Source of the DNA: Streptomyces hayashii
GTDB lineage: Bacteria > Actinomycetota > Actinomycetes > Streptomycetales > Streptomycetaceae
Direction of reading: 5' to 3'
NCBI RefSeq assembly: GCF_024539815.1
Contig: NZ_JAHHIU010000105.1
Coordinates: forward strand, 1 to 56,373
Length of the DNA stretch: 56,373 nt
Below the pieces are notes generated by a model, which worked only from the letters and a program-made list of their open reading frames with translations, had not been told where the DNA came from and made no database searches. The position numbers and the translations under genes were made by a program. How positions within the stretch are numbered: the stretch's first letter is position 1; every line of letters begins with the position of its first letter. Shown in pieces: positions 42,057 to 48,724 of this stretch.

Positions 42057-42861
42057 GGGCGGCACCTCTTTCGCGCGTGATGCGGACCTCTTCACCGAGG
42101 GACTCCCAGATCTCGCGGTAGATCTCGATGAACCGCGGCTCCAGGCGCACCGCCTCGACCTTGCGCGGCCGCGGCAGGTCGATGTCGAAGACCTGCTTCA
42201 CGGTCGCGGGGCCGGCGGTCATCACGACGACCTTGTCGGCCAGCGCGATGGACTCCTCCAGGTCATGGGTGACGAACACGACGGACGCGCCCGTGCCCTC
42301 CCACAGTTCGAGCAGCTCGTCCGACATCAGGGCCCTGGTCTGCACGTCGAGCGCGGAGAACGGCTCGTCCATGAGCAGGATCTCGGGGTCGTTGACGAAG
42401 GTCGCGGCGAGGGCGACGCGTTTGCGCTGGCCACCGGAGAGCTGATGCGGGTAGCGGTCCTCGAAGGCGGCGAGTCCGACCCGGGCGAGCCACTCACGGG
42501 CCATGCTCTTCGCCTCCGCCTTGGGCACACCGCGGAAGCGGGGACCGGCCATGACGTTCGACAGGACCGTGCGCCACGGAAAAGTGGCGTCCTGCTGGAA
42601 GACGAAGCCGACCTTGTCGCCGACGCCACGCACGGGCTGCCCGGCGACCAGGACCTCGCCCTGGGTGGGCTCCTCCAGCCCGCTGACCAGCGTCAGCGTG
42701 GTGGACTTCCCGCAACCGGTCGGCCCGACGACGGCCACGAACTCGCCCTGACCGACGGTGAGGTCGAGGTCCCGCACGGCGGTGTGCGGAGCCCCCGACG
42801 GGGTCCTGAAGACCTTGCTCGCGCCCCGCAGCTCGATGGCGGGGCTGGTGTGTGCGCTCAT
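42046..42861 (-). CDS. ABC transporter ATP-binding protein (NitT/TauT type)
   Basis: 271-residue ATPase. Walker A 'VVGPTGCGKSTTLTLVSGL', Q-loop 'GFVFQQDATFPWRTVLSNV', signature 'HQLSGGQRKRVALAATFVND', Walker B 'ILLMDEPFSALD' and H-loop 'VFVTHDLEESI'. It is the first gene of the operon; no clear Shine-Dalgarno precedes ATG 42861, but an ACGGTA/TACCGT -10-like element lies 9-14 bases upstream (42875-42870), so a leaderless or very short leader is possible. It is divergent from the second CitB-type regulator, which is a natural candidate to control it. Confidence 0.93.
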   Translation of the reverse strand: MSAHTSPAIELRGASKVFRTPSGAPHTAVRDLDLTVGQGEFVAVVGPTGCGKSTTLTLVSGLEEPTQGEVLVAGQPVRGVGDKVGFVFQQDATFPWRTVLSNVMAGPRFRGVPKAEAKSMAREWLARVGLAAFEDRYPHQLSGGQRKRVALAATFVNDPEILLMDEPFSALDVQTRALMSDELLELWEGTGASVVFVTHDLEESIALADKVVVMTAGPATVKQVFDIDLPRPRKVEAVRLEPRFIEIYREIWESLGEEVRITRERGAAHVA

Positions 42862-42906
42862 GACCGGGGACGGTAGAGGTGACCACGAGACAGCATCAGC
42901 CTTCTG

Positions 42907-42968
42907 AGCGCATGCGCTTCTTTTGCCTGCAAAGGCCTGTTGTGCTCGTTTTGCTCGCGCTACAACAG
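42907..42968. promoter_or_regulatory. divergent operator region between the ABC operon and a response regulator
   Basis: Within the 159-base gap there are a perfect 12-bp palindrome AGCGCATGCGCT (42907-42918), a small TTTGC-CT-GCAAA dyad (42922-42933) and widely spaced 7-bp arms CTGTTGT (42937-42943) and ACAACAG (42962-42968). The cluster is A+T-richer than its flanks and looks like a regulator-binding region shared by both promoters. Confidence 0.5.
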
Positions 42969-43020
42969 CGAAGCCGAACCACGGGCTCGACGCCCGCCTG
43001 GCCCTCAGGAGAGAGGCCCC

Positions 43021-43713
43021 ATGATTGACGTCCTGGTGGTGGACGACGACTTCCGTGTCGCCGAGATCAACGCCAAGTACGTGGGAAAGGTTCCCGGTTT
43101 CCGGGTCGCCGCCCGCGCCCACAGTGCTGCCCAGGGGCTCGCCTGCGTACAGCGCGGGAACATCGACCTGGTCCTGCTCGACCACTACCTGCCCGACGGG
43201 ACCGGTCTCGACGTCGTCCACCGCATGCGGGAGCAGGGCCACGGCACCGACGTCATCATGATCACAGCGGCCGGCGACGTGACGACGGTGCAGACCGCGA
43301 TGCGGCTGGGCGCCCTGCACTACCTGGTCAAACCGTTCACGTTCGCAGCGCTGCGCACCCGCCTGGACTCCTATGCCGCACTGCGTCGCACGGTCGACCG
43401 GGTCGGCGGCCACGGCGTCGCCGGGCAGGAGCAGGTCGACCGCATCTTCGGTGCTCTGCGCACCGGCCCCGGGCCGTCCTCCCCCGGTCTGCCGAGCGGC
43501 CACTCCGAACCGACGGCCGACCTGATCCGTGCCGTCCTGCACCGCGCGAGCCACCCTCTGTCGGCCCATGAGGTCGCGGCCCGGACCGGCCTGAGCCGCT
43601 CCACCGCCCAGCGCTACCTCCGCCAGCTGGAACAGGCCGGACGACTGCACCTCTCCCTCAAGTACGGCGACACGGGCCGGCCGGAACACCGGTACGCGTG
43701 GCTGGCGCCCTGA
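43021..43713 (+). CDS. second CitB/DcuR-type response regulator (no adjacent kinase)
   Basis: 230 residues, start ATG 43021 with GGAGAGAGG 5-12 bases upstream. The receiver 'MIDVLVVDDDFRVAEINAKY' has D54 in 'LVLLDHYLPDGTGL' and 'LVKPFTFAAL'. The HTH end has 'LSAHEVAARTGLSRSTAQRY' and 'LKYGDTGRPEHRYAWLAP'. It is a paralogue of the 39310 regulator. No histidine kinase gene flanks it; the kinase at 37619 is the nearest compatible type. It is divergent from the ABC operon, and its 3' end faces the symporter gene. Confidence 0.92.
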   Translation: MIDVLVVDDDFRVAEINAKYVGKVPGFRVAARAHSAAQGLACVQRGNIDLVLLDHYLPDGTGLDVVHRMREQGHGTDVIMITAAGDVTTVQTAMRLGALHYLVKPFTFAALRTRLDSYAALRRTVDRVGGHGVAGQEQVDRIFGALRTGPGPSSPGLPSGHSEPTADLIRAVLHRASHPLSAHEVAARTGLSRSTAQRYLRQLEQAGRLHLSLKYGDTGRPEHRYAWLAP

Positions 43714-43764
43714 CCGGGCCTCGGGACACCCGGACGGCACGACGACCGGCGAATCCGTCGTCCG

Positions 43765-45357
43765 TCATGCGGCCCCCGCCCCGGTCAGCGACCGCACCTC
43801 GGTCTCCGCGTGCTTGGCCTCGTCCGCGACCTCGGGCGAGGTCACGGTGCCGAGCCAGCCCGCCACGAAGCCCAGCGGGATCGAGACCAGGCCGGGGTTC
43901 TGCAGGGGGAAGTACTGGAAGTCCATGTCCGGGAAGAGCGACTCGGGGCTGCCCGACACCACCGGCGACAGCACGACGAGCGCCAGGGCCGGGATCAGAC
44001 CGCCGTACACCGCCCACACGGCGCCCCGGGTGGTGAAGCTCCGCCAGAACAGCGAATACAGCAGGGCCGGCAGGTTCGCGGACGCGGCGACGGCGAAGGC
44101 CAGCCCGACCAGGAAGGCGACGTTGAGATCGCGGGCCAGCAGTCCGAGACCGATCGCGACCACGCCGACGCCCACGGCGGCCACCCGCGCCACCGTGACC
44201 TCACTGCGGGGCTCGGCGTTCCGTCGGCGCAGCGAGGCGTACAGGTCGTGCGCCACCGACGCCGAGGAGGCCAGGGTGATGCCGGCCACGACGGCGAGGA
44301 TCGTGGCGAAGGCGACGGCCGTCACGACCGCGAACAGAACCGTCCCTCCCGTGGAGTCCGCGCCGCCCCCGAGATCGAGTGCCAGAAGGGGCACCGCCGT
44401 GTTCCCGGACGCGTTCGAACCCCGCACGGCCTGCGGGCCGACGATCGCCGCCGCGCCGAAGCCGAGCACGATCGTCATCAGATAGAAGCCGCCGATGAGC
44501 CCGATCGCCCAGACGGCGGAACGCCGGGCGGCCTGTGCGGTCGGCACGGTGTAGAAGCGGGACAGGATGTGCGGCAGGCCCGCCGTGCCCAGCACCAGCG
44601 CGAGCCCCAGGCTCATGAAGTCCAGTCGCGCGGTCCAGTCCCCGCCGTACTTCAGCCCGGGCGCCAGGAACGCGGCGCCGTGTCCACTGCGGTCGGCGGC
44701 CGTGCGCAGCAACTGGTCGAAGTCGCCGTGGAAGCGCACCAGGACGAGCACGGTGAGGACGACGGTGCCGCCGAGCAGCAGCACCGCCTTCACGATCTGG
44801 ATCCAGGTGGTGGCCCGCATCCCTCCCAGTGACACATAGACGACCATGAGCGCGCCGACCCCGATGACGGCCCAGGACCGCGCCGCCTCGCCCGTGTTGC
44901 CCAGGAGCAGGGCGACCAGGCTGCCCGCGCCCACCATCTGCGCCACCAGGTAGAGAACGGACACGGTGACCGAGGAGGTTCCCGCCGCGATGCGCACCGG
45001 ACGCTCGCTCATACGCGCGGCGACCACGTCGGCGAGGGTGAACCGGCCGCAGTTGCGCACCAGTTCGGCGACGAGGAACAGCACCACCAGCCAGGCGACG
45101 AGAAAGCCCACCACATACAGCAGCCCGTCGTACCCGAACAGCGCGATGAGCCCGGTGACGCCCAGGAAGGAGGCGGCCGACATGTAGTCGCCCGCGATGG
45201 CAAAACCATTCTCCATCGGGGAGAACAGCCGGCCGCCTGCGTAGAACTCCTCCGCCGAACCGCGCCGGTTGCGGCTCACCCAGGTGGTGATCCCCAGTGT
45301 CACCGCGACGAAGACGCTGAACAGCAGCAACGCCGGCGTCTGATGGTTGCCGGTCAC
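43765..45357 (-). CDS. sodium/solute symporter (ActP/acetate-permease-like)
   Basis: 530-residue SSS-family transporter with about 13 membrane segments. Start GTG 45357 inside the DUF485 stop (GTGA). Signature parts: 'NRRGSAEEFYAGGRLFSPME', 'GFAIAGDYMSAASFLGVTGL' (the sodium-site helix), 'VYVSLGGMRATTWIQIVKAV' and 'GTAGLPHILSRFYTVPTAQA'. DUF485-ActP pairs typically import acetate or other short monocarboxylates. The C-terminus ends with a hydrophilic tail 'SPEVADEAKHAETEVRSLTG'. It is downstream of a NarL-type two-component operon on the same strand. Confidence 0.92.
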   Translation of the reverse strand: MTGNHQTPALLLFSVFVAVTLGITTWVSRNRRGSAEEFYAGGRLFSPMENGFAIAGDYMSAASFLGVTGLIALFGYDGLLYVVGFLVAWLVVLFLVAELVRNCGRFTLADVVAARMSERPVRIAAGTSSVTVSVLYLVAQMVGAGSLVALLLGNTGEAARSWAVIGVGALMVVYVSLGGMRATTWIQIVKAVLLLGGTVVLTVLVLVRFHGDFDQLLRTAADRSGHGAAFLAPGLKYGGDWTARLDFMSLGLALVLGTAGLPHILSRFYTVPTAQAARRSAVWAIGLIGGFYLMTIVLGFGAAAIVGPQAVRGSNASGNTAVPLLALDLGGGADSTGGTVLFAVVTAVAFATILAVVAGITLASSASVAHDLYASLRRRNAEPRSEVTVARVAAVGVGVVAIGLGLLARDLNVAFLVGLAFAVAASANLPALLYSLFWRSFTTRGAVWAVYGGLIPALALVVLSPVVSGSPESLFPDMDFQYFPLQNPGLVSIPLGFVAGWLGTVTSPEVADEAKHAETEVRSLTGAGAA

Positions 45358-45932
45358 GACGCACCGCCCCTCGCTCCGCGCGTCAGCTCCTGGGTGTCCC
45401 AGCGCAGTTCGAGCGCCGCCCGGTCCCGGCGCAGCCGCGCGTGGCGGGCGTAGGCCCAGGTGAGCAGAAACGTGCTGAGGAACTGCCCGAGGCCCGCGAG
45501 CAACGCCATGTTCACCGCCCCCGCCACGGGCCGCGCCATGAACTCGGGCGCGGTCGTCGCGGCCACCACGTAGGCCACGTACCAGAGGAAGAACCCGAGG
45601 ACCGCGGGCACCACGAAGCGCCGGTACCGGCGGCGGACCTCCTGGAAGGCCGCACTGCGCTGCACTTCGAGATAGACCTGGGCCGCAGCCGCAGCGCCCG
45701 TCTCCCGCTCCCGGCGGGCCGTCGGCACCTCGCCCGCATGCCGGCCGGCGGCGGCCGACTCGCCCCAGCCGGAGGCGAGTGCGTCGTACCACGGGTCCTC
45801 GTAGTGCAGGTCTCCTGTCGCCTCGACGAATGCCCGGCCCGGATCTTCGTGATGTTCACGCGCGTGCGACGTGGGACCGCCGGTCTCGGGACCGTCCCCG
45901 TCAGCACGGGCACGACCGTTGCTTGACTGCAT
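45354..45932 (-). CDS. DUF485 membrane protein, symporter partner
   Basis: 192 residues. A long, variable hydrophilic N-terminus (about 1-95) precedes a conserved DUF485 core with 'SAAFQEVRRRYRRFVVPAVL' and two membrane segments (about 108-132 and 143-163), and a basic C-terminus. Canonical DUF485 proteins are about 100 residues, so the N-terminal extension is unusual. The start ATG 45932 is chosen; an upstream TTG is possible. No strong Shine-Dalgarno is visible. Coupled by a 4-base overlap to the symporter gene, it is probably a small accessory subunit. Confidence 0.85.
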   Translation of the reverse strand: MQSSNGRARADGDGPETGGPTSHAREHHEDPGRAFVEATGDLHYEDPWYDALASGWGESAAAGRHAGEVPTARRERETGAAAAAQVYLEVQRSAAFQEVRRRYRRFVVPAVLGFFLWYVAYVVAATTAPEFMARPVAGAVNMALLAGLGQFLSTFLLTWAYARHARLRRDRAALELRWDTQELTRGARGGAS

Positions 45933-46012
45933 GCCCAAGGATGGACAGAACGGGAAGATCCCTGACTCTTCTTCCCCGAACGCTTCACCCCATCAGGTGA
46001 CCAATCGGCCAT

Positions 46013-46696
46013 TCACCCTGTGGGCGGCCGTACCAACCCCTTTCGGTACGCGTAACGCACCGCCTGGGCGCGGTCCTTGAGCCCGGTCTTGGTGAACATG
46101 TTGTTGATATGGGTCTTCACCGTGGCGGTGGACACGCTCAGCCTGCGTGCGATCTCCTGATTGCTGAGACCGTCGGCGATCAGCACGAGCACCTCCGCCT
46201 CCCGCGTGGTCAGCCCGTCGGGCGGGGCCGTGGGCTCCGCCGGCTCCGGCTCGGGGGCCGACAGACGCTCCAGGAGCCTTCGCTGGACGCTCGGCGACAG
46301 CCCCGCGTCCCCGGACAGCACACTGTGCACAGCCCGTACGATCTCGTCCCCGCCGGCGTCCTTGGTGAGGTAGCCGCGTGCTCCCGCTTTCAGCGCGGGG
46401 AACAGGGACTCGTCGTCCGCGTAGGTCGTGAGCACCACCACCTGCGTTCCCGGGTGGTGGGTGCGGATGCGCCGCGTCGCCTCCACTCCGTCGCAGCGGG
46501 GCATCCGCAGGTCCATCAGCACCACGTCGGGGGCGAGTTCGGCGACGAGTCTCACCGCCTCGTCCCCGTCCCCCGCGGCCCCCACGACCTCGACTCCCGG
46601 CAGCAGCCCGAGCAGCATCACGATGCCTTCCCGGACGACCGTCTGGTCGTCCGCGACCACCACCCTGGCGGGCTTCCCCTCCGACTCCTCGGTCAT
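46013..46696 (-). CDS. NarL/LuxR-type response regulator
   Basis: 227 residues. The receiver has 'RVVVADDQTVVREGIVMLLG', D62 in 'VVLMDLRMPRCDG' and 'YLTKDAGGDEIVRAVHSVLS'. A C-terminal LuxR HTH follows with 'LTTREAEVLVLIADGLSNQE' and 'STATVKTHINNMFTKTGLKD'. ATG 46696 overlaps the kinase stop by 4 bases (ATGA). Partner of the kinase at 46693. The symporter operon starts about 80 bases past its stop on the same strand and may be its target. Confidence 0.93.
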   Translation of the reverse strand: MTEESEGKPARVVVADDQTVVREGIVMLLGLLPGVEVVGAAGDGDEAVRLVAELAPDVVLMDLRMPRCDGVEATRRIRTHHPGTQVVVLTTYADDESLFPALKAGARGYLTKDAGGDEIVRAVHSVLSGDAGLSPSVQRRLLERLSAPEPEPAEPTAPPDGLTTREAEVLVLIADGLSNQEIARRLSVSTATVKTHINNMFTKTGLKDRAQAVRYAYRKGLVRPPTG

Positions 46697-47844
46697 ACCG
46701 GCACCCTCAGCGTCACCACGAACCCTTCCTCGCCCGGTCCCGCGGCGAGCGAGCCGCCCAGCAACTCGGCGCGCTCCCGCATGCCCAGCAGACCGTACCC
46801 GCCCCCGGCCTCCGCGAGTTCACCCGGCGAACCCCCCGTGTCCCGCACGTCCAGGGTGACTTCGCGCGGGCCGTACTCCAGCGTCACGCGCACCTTCGCA
46901 CCCGGTGCGTGCTTACGGGCGTTCGTCAGGGCTTCCTGGGCGACCCTGCGCACGGCCTGCGACGCCTCGGCCGGCAGCGCCCGGCGTTCACCCCCCACGG
47001 TGACCTCGGCACCCTCTGACGAACTGACGAGGTCGCTCAGGAAGTCCTCCAGCGGCGTCAGTTCTCCCCGCAGGGCGGAGAGCGACTGTCTGGTCTCGTC
47101 CAGGCCGTCGCGGGCCATCCCGCGGGCCGCCACCACGCGCGCGAGGATCTGCTCACGGTCCGCTCCCCGCTCGATCAGCAGCCGGGCCGCCTCCAGGTGC
47201 ACGAGCTGCGCGGAGAGACTGTGCGCCAGGACGTCATGGATCTCCCGGGCGATACGGGCCCGCTCGGCGAGCGCGGCGGACTCCGCCTCGGCCGCGCGCG
47301 CCGCCCGTTCCTGGGCGAGCAGTCTCTGCGCACTGCCTCGGGCTTCGGCGTCCAGACGCAGGGCGTATCCGGCCAGAGCCATTCCCCCGACGGCGGAGGC
47401 CGAGGTCAGACCGTTGCCGTCGTCGACCACGGCGAAGGCGGCGAACCCGACCGAGGCCACCGGCAGGGCCGCGATCAGGGGCAACCGCTCCAGGGCCGTG
47501 ACGGCGCACCCGCAGCACAGGACGATGGCCGGCGAGCGGAATCCGGCGGCCTCGGCCCCGACCGCCAGCCCCAGCAGCATGAGGACGAGTGCCAGGGACG
47601 GCCACAGCCGGTGTTCGAGCGTGGTCCGGAACAGGGCCCATGCCAGCCCACCGGCCACCAGGACTCCCCCGGCGCTGCCCACCGCCATCCACCCGTGGAC
47701 ACGGCTGTCGTGGAAGGCCGCCCACATCAGCGCGGTCAGCACCAGCAACCGCACCGCCCAGGCCAGCAGCCGCCTGGGCCGCGAGACCTCCTTGGGACTC
47801 AGCGCCTCCCGTGAGGGCCAGCGGGTCCAGCGGTTCTCCGTCAC
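46693..47844 (-). CDS. NarL-type (HisKA_3) sensor histidine kinase
   Basis: 383 residues, start GTG 47844 with AAGGAG 5 bases upstream. Four to six membrane segments occupy about 27-160 with almost no extracytoplasmic domain (intramembrane-sensing type, DesK-like). A coiled linker (about 165-198) precedes the HisKA_3 box with H203 in 'ARIAREIHDVLAHSLSAQLV'. HATPase: 'QEALTNARKHAPGAKVRV' and 'GYGLLGMRERAELLGG'. It overlaps the upstream membrane-protein gene (GTGA) and the downstream regulator gene (ATGA), giving a tightly coupled three-gene operon. Confidence 0.92.
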   Translation of the reverse strand: MTENRWTRWPSREALSPKEVSRPRRLLAWAVRLLVLTALMWAAFHDSRVHGWMAVGSAGGVLVAGGLAWALFRTTLEHRLWPSLALVLMLLGLAVGAEAAGFRSPAIVLCCGCAVTALERLPLIAALPVASVGFAAFAVVDDGNGLTSASAVGGMALAGYALRLDAEARGSAQRLLAQERAARAAEAESAALAERARIAREIHDVLAHSLSAQLVHLEAARLLIERGADREQILARVVAARGMARDGLDETRQSLSALRGELTPLEDFLSDLVSSSEGAEVTVGGERRALPAEASQAVRRVAQEALTNARKHAPGAKVRVTLEYGPREVTLDVRDTGGSPGELAEAGGGYGLLGMRERAELLGGSLAAGPGEEGFVVTLRVPV

Positions 47845-48365
47845 ACGCGCTCCTTCCACGCGGACCGGGGCACGCCGTCACCGTACGCCGTGGCGGATGC
47901 CGGGGTCGGGTGCAGAGACCGCGTACGCCAGATCAGCAGGCCCGAGCGGACCAGCAGGGTGGCCGCGAGGGCCAGCAGCAGGGCGGAGCTGTCCTGGTGG
48001 ACGCCCAGCAGCGTGCCGACTCCGAAAAGCCCCAGCCGCAGGCCGATGCCGACGGCCCAGACAGCGACGCTCGCCTTGGTGCTCCTGCTCCACACCGCGC
48101 CGTCCGGCTCCACCCAGATGCGGGTGGTCCAGGCCCAGGCCGCGCCCATGGCCAGGCCGACGATCACTTCGGCGCCGAGCACCAGTGCCGCCGCGGCGGG
48201 GTGATGGGCGTCGAGGAGGTGCGGTTCGCGCAGCGCCACGACGGCCAGGACGCCGGGCAGGAGCCACCATCGCCGGTCCGTGTCGATGCGGCCGGCGCGG
48301 AACTGACGCACGATCACCAGCGCGATCACGGCCACGATCACCACTGCGTTGACGAGCCCGGACAT
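47841..48365 (-). CDS. DUF1453-like membrane protein
   Basis: 174 residues, start ATG 48365 with GGAGG 6 bases upstream. Four to five membrane segments: 'VNAVVIVAVIALVIVRQFRA', 'WWLLPGVLAVVALREPHLLD', 'LVLGAEVIVGLAMGAAWAWT', and 'SALLLALAATLLVRSGLLIW'. The pattern fits the DUF1453/CcdC-like membrane family. It is first in the operon with the kinase and regulator, so it may be an auxiliary sensor for the kinase, which has little external domain of its own. This role is inference. Confidence 0.75.
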   Translation of the reverse strand: MSGLVNAVVIVAVIALVIVRQFRAGRIDTDRRWWLLPGVLAVVALREPHLLDAHHPAAAALVLGAEVIVGLAMGAAWAWTTRIWVEPDGAVWSRSTKASVAVWAVGIGLRLGLFGVGTLLGVHQDSSALLLALAATLLVRSGLLIWRTRSLHPTPASATAYGDGVPRSAWKERV

Positions 48366-48724
48366 CACAGCCTCCGTGGACGGGAAGGGAGGCCGGCAGC
48401 GAGTACCACCGACGCCTTCGACGCTACGGAAATCCGTCGGTGCGCAGATCGGAGCCGGGGTGGATCGTGGGTGGATCTCCGTCGGTGGGGGTGTCCACCC
48501 GTGGGTGGACACCCCCACCGGAACCCACCGGACCCGACCGGAACCGGCCACGTTCCCGCCGGACACCGGTCGGTCGCCCCTGACCGGCACGGCTCGCGGA
48601 CCCGACCAGACCGTCGCACGGACTTCTGGCCGGGCCTGTGCGGATCCGGTCCCGAGCGGATCCGGGCCCGCACGGATGCGTGCGGGCCCGGATCTGTCGG
48701 GACCGCGCACGGTCCCCGCCGGGG
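48366..48724. other. parE-DUF1453 intergenic region with three perfect hairpins
   Basis: 359 bases between the parE stop and the next leftward gene. It holds an 18-bp inverted repeat with almost no loop (48483-48520, arms starting CGGTGGGGGTGTCCACC), a 16-bp stem with GATG loop (48659-48694, arms GATCCGGGCCCGCACG), and a 7-bp stem GGGACCG-CGCA-CGGTCCC (48699-48716). Short reiterated words such as GGATCCG and GGTGGG also occur. The right-hand hairpins probably terminate parE; the left one lies about 120-155 bases upstream of the DUF1453 start. Confidence 0.7.
48659..48694 (-). terminator. parE hairpin terminator
   Basis: Perfect 16-bp stem with a 4-base loop, 31 bases past the parE stop and just after a smaller 7-bp stem (48699-48716). 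It has no U tract but is very stable. Confidence 0.65.
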
